From Symbiodinium natans (lineage: Eukaryota; Sar; Dinophyceae; Suessiales; Symbiodiniaceae): a stretch of 64,000 bases of DNA. The stretch is from positions 150,001 to 214,000 of the forward strand of contig CAJNDS010002194.1 of assembly GCA_905221605.1 (NCBI GenBank). The letters are read 5' to 3'. A program made the position numbers and the translations under genes. Positions 48,232 through 58,901 of the stretch are shown in pieces. The notes beneath the pieces were generated by a model. It did not search any database and was not told the origin of the DNA. It saw only the letters and a list, made by a program, of their open reading frames with translations. Numbering within the stretch: the first letter of the stretch is position 1; the number at the start of each line of letters is the position of its first letter.

Positions 48232-51200
48232 TCATCCCTTCTTCTTCTTCTTCCGATGGGCATCGATGCTTAGGTGAAGTCGCAGCAAAACATGCTCCAG
48301 GTCCGACACTGTAAGAACAGGATCTTGCACACACCTTTGAATTGAGGATACCAACCCCTCTCTCTTCGCGTCCTCAATTGCTTGGCAGGATTGTCCCAGT
48401 TCTGCATCAACAGCGGTAGATGACTGCGCATCCACTTCAGAAGGACGATCCTTTTCTTCAGGACCTTCCACCACTACCACCTCTTCCTTCTTGGGGCTTT
48501 GACTTTTCTCTTTCTTTTTCGTCTTTCCCGAGACGCTTGCCTTGGTGCGCATTCTCGAAGAGGCCTTTTCCCCTCCAGAAACCACCGCATTGGATGATGA
48601 TCCACCCTTTTCAATGTTCACCGGCATCTTCTTCGGCTTTGGAACCAGAAGAGTGTATGGATCCTCACTTGCAGCAGTTTTCCTCTTCTTTTTGGCCATT
48701 TTCACCTCTTCTTCAACGGCAACATCCGTCTCCGAAGTTCCAACCACCTCCTTTTTGGCAGGAGTATCCTTACTGGACTCCCTTTCTAGGGACCTCTTTT
48801 TGTCCCTTTTTGGATCTCTCTCTTCTTTCATATTGGCTCGCTGGAACCGTATCCTCAAATCATCGATCCACTCTTCAACCTCCACCAGTGGAATCTCATA
48901 TGACTTCACTACCTCGTGAAGTTCCAATGAAGACAGCATGCCAGTAGTCCATGAACACCATTCTGCGTCCATTTGGTCAGCATCTCCATTGAACTTTAAA
49001 AGTTTAAACACCGGATCCGCTTCCGCGCGGGCCAAATCTGACTTACCATCAGACATGTAAGAAATTGCCTCCATCAGCAATTCTATCATCCTGGTGTCGT
49101 CGTCGTACCCCATCAAATCCTCATCATCTTCATCATACCGTTCAGGAGAAATTTCCTTTCCTCCACTTCTTGTACCAGTACTCCTCCGCGGACCATCCCT
49201 TGGGGGCGTCCTTGGAGACCTTGGCCTCTGTTCATCCAGCGGATCACCATGTTCAAAGACACACCCGTCCCCATGACGGCACTTCCCAGACCGAGCAAAC
49301 TGGATACACCTTACACCAGTTGCGTCGTGAGAGAACTTGCAGTCCTCTCCAGCGTAGCAGTGTCTCCCAGCCACATAATATTTGCACCAATACGATTGCA
49401 GCACCACATCATCATTGGAATGAATAAATTTGCAGTTCTCACCAAGCTTGCAGCGATTGTCCCCTTTTGCAAACCAATAGCAGATACCTTGTCTCCTTTT
49501 TGACAAACGTTCTGCTTCAAGACGGTCCATCGAACAATCCCGCACTACATGGACATTGCCATGATCTGGAGAACTACCTTTTTTACCCAAGGTGCTATCA
49601 ATGTTTGATGCATCAAGAACAGCTGGAAAACCTGGCCTTGGTCCTATCACCTTCATGATTGGTTTCCCACCAGCTCCTGAGCCATTCTGAGACGATCCAA
49701 AAACATTGAACGTTTTCAAGAAGGCCTTTCTAGTGCCGATCTTCCGCACCTTTTTGATTGGATGATTCATTGCTCCAACCTTGGGTCCAGATACATTTGA
49801 ACGACACAACCTCCTATACCCAGCTCTATATCCCTTTTTCCAAAGAGCCATAAGAATTCTAGAGGCAGTAACATTCTCCACCTCTACCCTTTCCGACTGT
49901 CCCTCACTTTCCGGAACAAACCCATTCAACCCATCCATATCTGAAGACCTTTCCATCTTTTTTGACACCACTTCGTCGAGGTAATCTTCAGAGATCCAGG
50001 GTAAGTTCCTCTTAGAGGAAAAATCGTCACCATTGTCCGGTCCTTCACCAGGATACCCCTTCGTGCTGTCAAAGATCCTACCCGTAGCGCGGTCCTGCAT
50101 AGAGAAATCCCAGTTGGAAGCGACACGAGAATACACCGACCACAAGAACATTCTGGTGCCAGCCAATCTTGATGAACCACTGGATGTCTCCTCTTCCGGA
50201 GAAACTTCTGGCGCTTTGCCATCACTTCCAGTGTCACCAATTGTCTCACTTCCAGCATCTTCGATGGGAATAGGGGATTCATTGATCCCTTGCTCAAATA
50301 CCGCATCTTGCTGTTCGGGGACCTCCAGCACCATCCCTGAAGGATCCACTTCCTCATCAGCATCGTCGTCCATCCTTTTCCAGAGAACCTCCAATTGATC
50401 AGCACAAGTCGCCGCCTGAAGGAACTCCATCATTTGGTTCCTCCCGCGCTGCCAGAGAAATTCTGAATTCACCACCAACCCTTGGCCTCCTAGGGTAAGG
50501 AACGGAGCAACCAGGTTGGCTGACCTCGCCATAAGTTCCACATGAACTTCCATGCCTGGACTGCGACTCCAATCGTAGGCTATTGCCTCCATAGCAGTTC
50601 CAAACTTTTCAGTATTTCTGAATTCCCTTTCCAGGCCAGGAGATAGCAATGCACCCATCACCGAAAGAGGATAATTTCCCACCACCGGCAAGCACGGATC
50701 TTCATGGAACGAATGATGCAAATCTCCATAATGTCCTTGATCTCTCCTTTGAAAAAGGAGTCTCCCAGTCTCCAACTGGGCATTCAGTTCATCCACTTGA
50801 ACCAGTTCAGCACATATCCTCTGCGCTGCAGTCGCTATTGCCGGCCAGATGGCACGATCGGTCAAACCGCGACGCGTAACCCAATCAGTTGTTGGCGACT
50901 GAATCAGCGTTCGTGGGTCATACGCCATAACCACCAATGTACCATCATCCATTGACTGATCAGCATCGTCCCCCAGTGCCAGGTTCAAATCCTGTTCGCT
51001 TGCACCTTCGGATGACATGCTAATAACCAAATTTCGATCCATTTTATTGGACCCCCTCTGACAGTCCTTTTGCCCCACAGGCAACTTGCCGACAGCAACC
51101 TTCCAATAAATCCGATTCAGAAGGCCTTTGGTAAGCAATTGCTGATGGCCCTTCTTCACCGGAAGAACATCCAATATCTTCGTACCATCACCACGGAGTT

Positions 51201-51327
51201 CATTGCTCCCACCTTCTCCTTCTTGGTCAGTCTCCTCGCCAGGAATTTGTACTGCTCCTTCCAGCGCCGTCTCCTGTCCAGCCACATCTTGCCCAGGTAG
51301 AACTTGAGCGCTTTCAGATACGTTCAC
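48232..51327 (-). CDS. Element 2 giant gag-like protein, C-terminal 1031 codons
   Basis: Continues the protein after the 28-bp deletion. It includes the VAGQ repeat remnant, a ~250-residue helical region without a recognised family, three CCCH fingers at about residues 612-695, and a Lys-rich tail ending KKKKKG. It is intact across the place where element 1 has its 4-bp deletion (VELMARSANLVAPFL here). Adding back 1 and 28 bp, start to stop is 7848 nt, an exact 2616 codons with the stop, against 2617 for element 1. Confidence 0.84.
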   Translation of the reverse strand: MNVSESAQVLPGQDVAGQETALEGAVQIPGEETDQEGEGGSNELRGDGTKILDVLPVKKGHQQLLTKGLLNRIYWKVAVGKLPVGQKDCQRGSNKMDRNLVISMSSEGASEQDLNLALGDDADQSMDDGTLVVMAYDPRTLIQSPTTDWVTRRGLTDRAIWPAIATAAQRICAELVQVDELNAQLETGRLLFQRRDQGHYGDLHHSFHEDPCLPVVGNYPLSVMGALLSPGLEREFRNTEKFGTAMEAIAYDWSRSPGMEVHVELMARSANLVAPFLTLGGQGLVVNSEFLWQRGRNQMMEFLQAATCADQLEVLWKRMDDDADEEVDPSGMVLEVPEQQDAVFEQGINESPIPIEDAGSETIGDTGSDGKAPEVSPEEETSSGSSRLAGTRMFLWSVYSRVASNWDFSMQDRATGRIFDSTKGYPGEGPDNGDDFSSKRNLPWISEDYLDEVVSKKMERSSDMDGLNGFVPESEGQSERVEVENVTASRILMALWKKGYRAGYRRLCRSNVSGPKVGAMNHPIKKVRKIGTRKAFLKTFNVFGSSQNGSGAGGKPIMKVIGPRPGFPAVLDASNIDSTLGKKGSSPDHGNVHVVRDCSMDRLEAERLSKRRQGICYWFAKGDNRCKLGENCKFIHSNDDVVLQSYWCKYYVAGRHCYAGEDCKFSHDATGVRCIQFARSGKCRHGDGCVFEHGDPLDEQRPRSPRTPPRDGPRRSTGTRSGGKEISPERYDEDDEDLMGYDDDTRMIELLMEAISYMSDGKSDLARAEADPVFKLLKFNGDADQMDAEWCSWTTGMLSSLELHEVVKSYEIPLVEVEEWIDDLRIRFQRANMKEERDPKRDKKRSLERESSKDTPAKKEVVGTSETDVAVEEEVKMAKKKRKTAASEDPYTLLVPKPKKMPVNIEKGGSSSNAVVSGGEKASSRMRTKASVSGKTKKKEKSQSPKKEEVVVVEGPEEKDRPSEVDAQSSTAVDAELGQSCQAIEDAKREGLVSSIQRCVQDPVLTVSDLEHVLLRLHLSIDAHRKKKKKG

Positions 51328-52124
51328 CTGTCCAGCAACACCTTGCCCGCCAGCGAACCAACTATAACTGAGCCATCCCTTGCTCTTTTTTGAGACTGCT
51401 CAGTTCGACGAGAAGGTTGTGGTAGCGAAAAAACTTGAGAAGTCACTTCTTGGCGGGTCTCCCCCCGCGACGCTCTGTCGCGCTCTTCGCCAAGGTGAAC
51501 CGATTTTTTCTGCCCATCATTGGAGCTTGAAGAACCAGCAAGCGGAACATTGCCCCTTGTCTCAGTTCTTTGTGAATCCCTTTCTCTCAAAAAGGTTTCC
51601 CACAGGTGTCGCGCGCTGTTGGTTTCTTCCTCGCTTGAATCACCTGAGGAATCAGCGTAGGAGACCAGAGCTCCCGTCTGATCATCATCATCCACCACAT
51701 CTGCCCATGCTCTGCTGAATGGATACGACAAACCACCACGAGGCTTTACCGGTTCCAGCGGCTTTGGCTTTTCCACTACCTCCGCCGGCTGCACACGCCG
51801 ATGTGAGCGAGAGCGTGGCACCAGTCGCACCTGTTTCCGATCCAGCAAGGGCCTTCCCCTTCTAACAGGGTTTGATCTTGACCTACACGCCTTTGTTGGC
51901 GGGTTCACCGGTGGCATTCCAACTCCCACCAATCGCAACCTCTGCACGCACAGCGGGGACCTCTGCGCAAGCGTCCAAGCGTCACGGTACTTGCCTGTGT
52001 CGAAAATCTCTCGATAAGACCCTCGCGGCATCTCCTTTGTACCAGGACCTTCAGCTTCACGCACCTGAGAGATAGTTCTCACCCCACCTCTTCCAGCTTC
52101 ACGGCTTCCAGAAGATTGCTCCAT
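51324..52124 (-). CDS. Element 2 gag-like protein, middle part
   Basis: A 266-codon frame that continues the N-terminal part after the 1-bp deletion. It is Arg/Ser/Pro-rich and matches element 1 residues ~1315-1580 (motifs MPRGSYRE, PLCVQ, FSRAWADVVDDDD). No catalytic motif is seen. It ends because of a 28-bp deletion near 51345 that removes the segment between GSLA and the first VAGQ repeat of element 1. Its first ATG is probably internal to the ancestral frame rather than a used start. Confidence 0.8.
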   Translation of the reverse strand: MEQSSGSREAGRGGVRTISQVREAEGPGTKEMPRGSYREIFDTGKYRDAWTLAQRSPLCVQRLRLVGVGMPPVNPPTKACRSRSNPVRRGRPLLDRKQVRLVPRSRSHRRVQPAEVVEKPKPLEPVKPRGGLSYPFSRAWADVVDDDDQTGALVSYADSSGDSSEEETNSARHLWETFLRERDSQRTETRGNVPLAGSSSSNDGQKKSVHLGEERDRASRGETRQEVTSQVFSLPQPSRRTEQSQKRARDGSVIVGSLAGKVLLDR

Positions 52125-55100
52125 GCTACCGATGCGTTGGTAGAAACAGCCACATCCGGCGACATTGGCCGGTACTGGACACCACCCACCAATTGCAGAA
52201 TTTTGCAGGCCGTCACCTTGTTAACCCCTTTTTCCACCAAATCCTCCACGAAGATATACTCTTGTAGCTCCTTGACATTGGTCACACCAAGCTTGATCAT
52301 CACGTCACTTACGTGAGGTGTATACACCCACAAGTGTTGGTTGCGAGCCATCCAATTTTCTATTGGCTCTTCTGGATTCTGAAGACGTACAGTGGTAGAC
52401 TCTGCCACCGAATCCTTTTGTACATCTCCATCTGCTCCATCCAGCGTATCAACCTCACCTGCTTTCTTTGACACATTGGTCATTTGCAACGCTTGTGGTG
52501 CTGAGGAGGATGAAGATTCAGCTCCCCCACTTGCAGGTGGCTGAAAAGTACTCCTGTCCGAAATCTCCAATCCTCTCTCTTTTTCAAACCGGACCTGATT
52601 GGCCACATTTACCAAATGTTTCAGGTGCGCCAGCCGCTCATCTGTCATCTCGTCGTGGGAAAATCTGCAAGTATTGAACCGCTTACGGCACTGTCCTCTG
52701 AGGTAATAATCGAAACAGCAATGGTGGAACCCTGCGTCCCGTAGTGCCTTCCTGGAAGCATTGTCCCAAGCTTTGCCGGGTTCCCAAGTCCCTTCCAATG
52801 CTACTTCATCGTCGTGAAGATACCTGCATGAACTCCCATACTTGCAACCACCTTGATTGTAATACAGACACAGCTGCCTTTTTGGCTCACCCAACGTAGG
52901 CTCACCCTTTGATGCACCTTTACCAAAGTTGTACTTGGCTCTGAAGGCTGAATCCTCCCGCTCCTGCTGTGCCTCATCCACTGTGCCTTCCTCTGTAGGA
53001 GGGTCACCAATGTTCCCATCCTCATCTCCAGCTTTTTGGCTGTTCTTTGGCTCAGTTGGTCCACCTCCTGGCCAACCTTCACCATAACGACGATGTTCAT
53101 AGGAACACTCATCTCCATTGCGACACCTTCCCTGATTGAAGAACTTGCACAGCTTGCTGTATCCTGGTGACACAGTTCTTGGCGTTATGTGAGCCTTCTT
53201 ATACTGATCTGAATCCATGTAGGCTTCCATTGGCTTGTTTTCCCTCTTACTCATAACTTCAACTGCGCCATCAAGCTCCTGCAAAAACCGCTTGGTATCC
53301 AGCCAAAGCGCATTCCAAAGTTCATCTTTGCCTTGGCTTAGCAACATTGCCACCGCTTCACCCACGACTGGTCCACTAAGTCTCCTTTTCTTACGTGCCA
53401 GTTCGTAGAGCGCGTTGTGGTACTGCTTCCGGGAAAAGGTGATTGTCTTTTCCAAACCTGCACATTCTGTACCATCGGGCTTCCAACCATCACTTTGCAA
53501 GATGCCGTATGCACGCCGAGCTTCAGTGTTCAGGAATGCATGATCTGCGACACACTCCATAACCTCGTCTATTGGACGACTCAGCAACATCCCAGTGATT
53601 TTGCCCACATAGGCCTTATCAGCTTTTTCATCCTCCAGAAGAGCTCTATAGATCTTTTCTCCATAGAGCTGCTTCTGCACAGCTTCCTCTTGTTCCTCAG
53701 AAGATAATTCTGGATCGGCAAACCACTCGCGGGACTGCCATTCTTCCGACTTCCAGTCCCATTGACCGTCGGAACCTTGGTACCATTGACCATCGTACCA
53801 TGAATCTGTCCACCACGTACCCCAGCCGCTGTCTTTCCATTTGCGCAGCGTCGAAGAGGAGTCCTCCTCATCCTCTTCCAAAACCAGGAAGGTGTCCAAG
53901 ATCACGGTACCATCATCATCCACCCTTTCCACTGTTCCATTGACAGTGTCACCAATTTTGAAAAGGGGTGTATCTTTCCCTTCCGCAGGAATTAGTACAT
54001 TCATATCGCCATGGTCCAAAAAAGCTCCATGTACATTGATGCAGCGCACTAGACCATTGATCCGATCTCCCTTTTGATAGCAATGCTTCCCAGGTGTATC
54101 CAAGGCTCCCTCTTTGGGCACTTTCTTCGTTGGTTCTTCAGAAACCGGAATTGTTTCTTCGGCTCCCGGAACGTCCCTTGTTTCCACCTTGGGGGCAAGC
54201 TGCTTGTCCTGCTCCACGAGTCCCACAAGCTCATCCACCTTGTGCTCCTGGAGCTCAGGACCATCCTCTTTTCCAGCCAATGGCTTTGCCTCATCTGTTA
54301 CAGTTCGCTCGGTGTCGACTTCCGGCAAGCTTTCAGACGGCAATACTTCCCCCTTCCTGGGAGTGGACCCACCATTGGAGTCTTTTGTCAAACCTTCTGC
54401 AGCTGGCAATTTTTCTTCCACTGCAGGGCTGTTGGATTGGTCATCCGCGGTAGGCGCATTTTCTTCCACCGCAGGCTCCTTTGGCTCCATGGTTTCCAAA
54501 AGAGAATCACCACTATCGTTGACCGCAGCTGCCACATTGGCTCCGGTGTAGCCTTCGCCATTCCGTTCCTCGCTGCTAGCTTCAGGCTGCACCAGTGCGT
54601 CCACCTGTGAACCTCCGTCGTCAGCTGCTACGGAGACCTGCGCCCCATTGTTGCAGTCATCCGCGGAACGTGACACCATATGCTCCTCAACCCGTGCTTT
54701 CTCTGCACTCCAGGTACTATCTGGCACATTGACCCGCGCTTCATTGGCGCTCCAGGCCTCATCTTTCAGATCAACCGTGTCTCCAGCTATTTCAGAAGCT
54801 TCTTTTTTCCCCTGAATGGCAGGATTCTTGGCACCAAACGAAGAGGCCTCCTCAGTCGTAACGCACGACTTTTTCCCTCCATCATCCAAATCTCCAGGAC
54901 CACCTTCCTGAACGACAGGTACCACATCCACCACTCGCTCTTCCGAAGCCGACACAGTTCCACTCTCCGCATTGGGCATTTTGTCCTCTGGACCCACCGG
55001 TTCCACCGCTGCCACACCCTCAGAAAGTGCTTCCATTTCTTCCCGATCCAGATGTTCTCCAGCGATGTCTGCTCGGATTCCAGAAATTCCTTCCTCTTCA

Positions 55101-56050
55101 GGAGAACCCGAGGTCTGGGCGTCACCGCCAGCCCTAAAACCGCTATCCCCGATAGTAGAGGAAAAATCCTTTTCACCTACACTATTTACACCGCTGTTTA
55201 CACTTTCCAAGCTACCCTGTTGTGCCCTGAAAGACTCAGTAGGCGACGAGGACGAGGTAGTACCCAGTGCTGGCTCATCTTCCACAGGGACAATGCCCAT
55301 TCCAACACCAGACACCTCACTGTTTCCAGCCATTCCAGTCTTCTTAGGCAACACCCATTGGGTATCTCCAGTGTCCAAGCAGTAAAGATATTCTCTTCCA
55401 TCCTCATGAAAATGGCGCTCCCACGTCTTCCCATCACAGTCGATGATTGGAAGGTCAGCAGCTTGAGACAATTTGCCTCCACCAGCAGCGTATAAGTCTT
55501 CCTCTGACTCCTGCCGTATTCTCGCTGCTTCCAACTCCAGGATTTCTCCTTCACTCATCACCATAGCAACAGGAACAACTCCTTCTGCGTCCCCGGTGAA
55601 GAGGATACTGCTTTTTGTCGCAGCAACAGGCGCAGTTTCTTCCGCTTCACCTGTCAACAGATCACCACTTTCAGTCGCGAAGCTCACTTTATTGCGAGCT
55701 CGCTTGGGAACAGGGATAACATCCCCAACCAGCCCCGTCTGGCACTCTTGCTCCACCATCTTTGACGTAGAGGAGCTTACTTTTGGCGCTCCTGTTGATT
55801 CAGCAGGTTCCGCAGCTCGAAGACAAAGCCCATGTTTGCTCAGAAGGCGTAGCAAAACTACTTCCATCTGGTCTTCCAGTCCTTCCACCACCGGCTTCTC
55901 TTCGCCACGCATACCACCAGCATCAACCAGAGCTTCCACATTGGGAACCACTTTTTGACCCGTTGCAGACCTTTTGACACCACCTTCACCTTGATCGCCC
56001 ACATTGGAGCTCGACGATGCCGCACCAGTCTGTAACCAGTTGGTAGCCAT
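52079..56050 (-). CDS. Element 2 giant gag-like protein, N-terminal 1323 codons
   Basis: Starts at an ATG in the same GAAGCA context as element 1. WW domain at about residues 203-236, S1-like domain at ~653-720, Trp-rich stretch after it, three CCCH fingers near ~966, ~1060 and ~1113, and a SAM-like segment at ~1233-1290. It ends prematurely because of a 1-bp deletion near 52115-52130 relative to element 1. The first ~280 residues are only loosely similar to element 1, while the rest is nearly identical; the change is abrupt at the VNSVGEKDFSS motif. Each key finger residue (three Cys, one His) is present, so the protein part is not decayed apart from the frameshift. Confidence 0.85.
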   Translation of the reverse strand: MATNWLQTGAASSSSNVGDQGEGGVKRSATGQKVVPNVEALVDAGGMRGEEKPVVEGLEDQMEVVLLRLLSKHGLCLRAAEPAESTGAPKVSSSTSKMVEQECQTGLVGDVIPVPKRARNKVSFATESGDLLTGEAEETAPVAATKSSILFTGDAEGVVPVAMVMSEGEILELEAARIRQESEEDLYAAGGGKLSQAADLPIIDCDGKTWERHFHEDGREYLYCLDTGDTQWVLPKKTGMAGNSEVSGVGMGIVPVEDEPALGTTSSSSPTESFRAQQGSLESVNSGVNSVGEKDFSSTIGDSGFRAGGDAQTSGSPEEEGISGIRADIAGEHLDREEMEALSEGVAAVEPVGPEDKMPNAESGTVSASEERVVDVVPVVQEGGPGDLDDGGKKSCVTTEEASSFGAKNPAIQGKKEASEIAGDTVDLKDEAWSANEARVNVPDSTWSAEKARVEEHMVSRSADDCNNGAQVSVAADDGGSQVDALVQPEASSEERNGEGYTGANVAAAVNDSGDSLLETMEPKEPAVEENAPTADDQSNSPAVEEKLPAAEGLTKDSNGGSTPRKGEVLPSESLPEVDTERTVTDEAKPLAGKEDGPELQEHKVDELVGLVEQDKQLAPKVETRDVPGAEETIPVSEEPTKKVPKEGALDTPGKHCYQKGDRINGLVRCINVHGAFLDHGDMNVLIPAEGKDTPLFKIGDTVNGTVERVDDDGTVILDTFLVLEEDEEDSSSTLRKWKDSGWGTWWTDSWYDGQWYQGSDGQWDWKSEEWQSREWFADPELSSEEQEEAVQKQLYGEKIYRALLEDEKADKAYVGKITGMLLSRPIDEVMECVADHAFLNTEARRAYGILQSDGWKPDGTECAGLEKTITFSRKQYHNALYELARKKRRLSGPVVGEAVAMLLSQGKDELWNALWLDTKRFLQELDGAVEVMSKRENKPMEAYMDSDQYKKAHITPRTVSPGYSKLCKFFNQGRCRNGDECSYEHRRYGEGWPGGGPTEPKNSQKAGDEDGNIGDPPTEEGTVDEAQQEREDSAFRAKYNFGKGASKGEPTLGEPKRQLCLYYNQGGCKYGSSCRYLHDDEVALEGTWEPGKAWDNASRKALRDAGFHHCCFDYYLRGQCRKRFNTCRFSHDEMTDERLAHLKHLVNVANQVRFEKERGLEISDRSTFQPPASGGAESSSSSAPQALQMTNVSKKAGEVDTLDGADGDVQKDSVAESTTVRLQNPEEPIENWMARNQHLWVYTPHVSDVMIKLGVTNVKELQEYIFVEDLVEKGVNKVTACKILQLVGGVQYRPMSPDVAVSTNASVAWSNLLEAVKLEEVG

Positions 56051-56100
56051 TGCTTCAAACTACCACCCTAAAGCCGAAACACAGACCGCAGGGAACCTAA

Positions 56101-56115
56101 TTTGGGCTCATAACC
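56101..56115 (-). promoter_or_regulatory. Primer-binding site of element 2
   Basis: The minus strand reads GGTTATGAGCCCAAA directly after the 5' LTR, identical to element 1 and complementary to a Met-tRNA anticodon stem-loop. The following TTAGGTTCCCTGCGGT is also shared with element 1. Confidence 0.75.
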
Positions 56116-56380
56116 TACGGGGGCAACCGAAAGGGGAAAAGGAAGAGTCTCAACCCTTGGCTGCCTAAATGAACTCCCTGAACCGAACCACACCAAGACG
56201 GGATTAAGGTATATGAAAGGGGAAGGGCAAGGAAACCCAAGGTTCCTACTACCCAAACCCAAGCGCGAAAACTTTTCACTGGACGGGCTGGCCATCCTTG
56301 AGCCAAAAAGGTTATCGGGTTCATTGACCCCTTTTCCTTCAACACCAACTCCTTTCCTCAATACAAACTGCAGCTCCGCA
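56116..56380 (-). repeat. 5' LTR of element 2
   Basis: 265-bp LTR. Read on the minus strand it begins TGCGGAGCTGCAG and ends GGTTGCCCCCGTA. It shares its ends and the motif AATGAACCCG...TTTGGCTCAAG with element 1, but much of the rest differs, so it belongs to a separate subfamily. Confidence 0.93.
56297..56318 (-). other. Spliced-leader-like segment in 5' LTR, element 2
   Basis: The minus strand reads CCGATAACCT followed by TTTTGGCTCAAG. Against the dinoflagellate spliced leader CCGTAGCCA-TTTTGGCTCAAG this is 19 of 21 positions with one inserted base. The 12-base 3' part is exact. It is followed by GATGG. Confidence 0.6.
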
Positions 56381-56385
56381 CCCTA
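56381..56385. repeat. Target-site duplication CCCTA, 5' side of element 2
   Basis: CCCTA borders the 5' LTR and is followed by AACCCTAAG, a short telomere-like stretch. In element orientation it reads TAGGG. Confidence 0.85.
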
Positions 56386-56841
56386 AACCCTAAGAGTTTC
56401 CGGGGACCGAGGGCGGATGGGCAGTTGGAGCACTGGGTGACAGATTCTGGGGGTTAGGGTTTAGGGTTAAGGGTTTAGGGTTTAGGGTTCCACAGATTCG
56501 CAAGCCAACTGCGTTGGTGTTTGTGCTGCTTCTCCGGCATTCTCATGGAGTTTTTGCCTGAGGGAAGCGCCTTCTGCACGCACTGTTCCGCACGCGCAAA
56601 AATCGTGCATTGAACAGAACAGGCTTTCACAACAATGCATATCGAAGAACCTCAAGTTGTCATGGTTCTTCTGAGGGCGATACAACGCTTTTGCACCACA
56701 CAACCTTTGAGAACAGCGCATGGGCATCCTGTGGCCCGCGACCCGAGTAGTTTCCGACGGTTTGCAGCTCCTGATTTTGCATGTCTTCGCGCTTATTCAG
56801 CATCGCTCGCCGCTGTTCAAAGCCACTTTCTGCTTCCGCAT

Positions 56842-57064
56842 TCTAAACCCTAAACCCTAAACCCTAAACCCTAAACCCTAAACCCTAAACCCTAAACCCT
56901 AAACCCTAAACCCTAAACCCTAAACCCTAAACCCTAAACCCTAAACCCTAAACCCTAAACCCTAAACCCAGAACCCTAAACCCTAAACCCTAAACCCTAA
57001 ACCCTAAACCCTAAACCCTAAACCCTAAACCCTAAACCCTAAACCCTAAACCCTAAACCCTAAA
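56842..57064 (-). repeat. CCCTAAA array
   Basis: About 31 units, one CCCAGAA variant. Confidence 0.97.
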
Positions 57065-57213
57065 GGACGGTCTGTGGCCTCGCCCCTCTAGGGTTTAGGG
57101 TTTAGGGTCGAGGTCTTGAAAGTGGGACCCAGCAGTTTTAGCTGTACAGTCCTTCACAGGCTGCCTGACCTTAAACCCGCAAAATCTAGACCCCAAGACC
57201 TAAACCGGATTGA

Positions 57214-57545
57214 AGCCCTAAACCCTAAACCCTAAACCCTAAACCCTGAACCTGAACCCTAAACCCTAAACCCTATTCCCTAAACCCTATTCCCTAAACC
57301 CGAAACCCTAAACCCTATTCCCTAAACCCGAAACCCTAAACCCTAAACCCTAAACCCTATTCCCTAAACCCGAAACCCTAAACCCTAAACCCTAAACCCT
57401 AAACCCTAAACCCTAAACCCTAAACCCTAAACCCTAAACCCTAAACCCTAAACCCTAAACCCTAAACCCTAAACCCTAAACCCTAAACCCTAAACCCTAA
57501 ACCCTAACCCTCGACCCTAAACCCTAAACCCGAAACCCTCAAGCC
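57214..57545 (-). repeat. CCCTAAA array with CCCTATT variants
   Basis: About 45 units; CCCTATTCCCTAAACCCGAA recurs three times between 57270 and 57375, then perfect units to about 57505. Confidence 0.96.
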
Positions 57546-57592
57546 CCCTGTAACTTGAAATCATCAAGAGAAATGCAAAAAAAGAAGCTCCT

Positions 57593-57650
57593 GGAAACTT
57601 TCCTCGAAACTTTCCTCGAAACTTTCCTCGAAACTTTCCTCGAAACTTCC
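57593..57650 (+). repeat. 12-bp tandem GAAACTTTCCTC
   Basis: Four to five units. Confidence 0.93.
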
Positions 57651-58300
57651 CCGGACCTGAACCCTTAATAATAATTTCAATAAACCCTAAACCCTAAACC
57701 CTATAAGCCCTAAACCCTAAACCACGGGAGGGTGTGGGTTCAATCTAGATGTTGAACCTCTGAAGCCCTTGGGATGAAAGGAGCCCTTTGTTCGAAGATA
57801 CCCCGGTGCCCACTTCCAACCAGTACATGTGTATTAATAATAACAAGAATCATCATCATCGTCATCATCATCATAATCGCAATAGGGCTTCGCGACTCTA
57901 GCACGGCATCTAGAAAAGCGCTTGTCGGCCGTTGGAGTCTTATGTGAAGTTTCTTGGCTTGTGGTTGTGTATGGGGCTTCTAAGTATTTTGGTGGGGGCG
58001 TACATTTTGGGTGTCCTTGTCAACTACCGTACCAGCAATAGTAAACCCTACCTCCTGTGATCTGGGTTCTTCTTCTTGAAGGTTCAGGATTCATGGATAG
58101 TTATAGGTAGGGTAACCCTAAACCCTAAACCCTAAACCCTAAACCCTAAACCCTAAACCCTAAATCAGGCTATACCCAGCTCTGGCTCTCGTTGCCTTAC
58201 TTAGACTACCGGTTGAGAGGCCCCCTCGCCGCCCTCGCAACCGCGCGGCAGGCTGTGATCAGAAGGGACTCAGGAAGTTGCCCAGCTGTTGCGTGTCAAT

Positions 58301-58397
58301 TTAGGGTTTAGGGTTTAGGGTTTAGGGTTTAGGGTTTAGGGTTTAGGGTTTAGGGTTTAGGGTTTAGGGTTTAGGGTTTAGGGTTTAGGGTTTAGGG
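58301..58397 (+). repeat. TTTAGGG array
   Basis: About 14 perfect units. Confidence 0.97.
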
Positions 58398-58901
58398 CCT
58401 TTGAACCCTACACCCTAAACCCCGAAAACCCCGAAAGGGTCTCTCGCGCGCACAGCCCTGGAGTGCCTACCCACCGATGATCCCGTCAGCTCCTACACAC
58501 AGATGTTCGACGCAAGTTCGCTTAAATCCAGGCTTCCACTAGTTACGAGTTTCCGATGCAGCGTTTGGGGTCCCACGTCTCCAAGATTTAGGGTTCAGGG
58601 ATTGAGGGTTCAGGGCTTGGCCCCATGCAGGGTTTTCTTGGGATTTTCGCTTGCTCTGTCTGGCCGCGCTCCAAGGGTCGGAGGTTCAAATGATGTGGGT
58701 AGGTTACGGGGACGCTGAGAGCCCAAGACCCTTCAATGTAGACGTGTACCTCGTTTCATACTTCCCCAAGGAAGGGAGTAGGTTGCTTTGATATTTAGTT
58801 TAAGGTATATTCTTTCACAATAGGGTATTGGGTTTCTGATGTCTAAATCCTCAAGGCAGGGATGCGTGGGGCCGTGGAGATCCTCGGGGTCTTGGGATCA
58901 G

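Larger units (their letters stand above)
47592..56380 (-). mobile_element. Element 2: complete gag-only LTR retrotransposon
   Basis: An 8.79-kb element on the minus strand with two 265-bp LTRs that I read as identical. It is flanked by CCCTA on the + strand at 47587-47591 and 56381-56385, the same target as element 1. Architecture is as in element 1: LTR, Met-tRNA-type primer site, leader, a giant ORF (here in three pieces), a conserved 3' region, hairpin, polypurine tract, LTR. From about 55195 downstream to the polypurine tract it is very similar to element 1. The LTR, leader and first ~280 codons differ much more. No reverse transcriptase, integrase, RNase H or protease motif is visible. 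Identical LTRs imply a very recent insertion. Confidence 0.92.

Noticed and set aside
47943-48314. 123-codon ORF antisense to the element 2 3' region
   Set aside because: The counterpart in element 1 (25250-25441) is in different frames along its length, so no protein is conserved.
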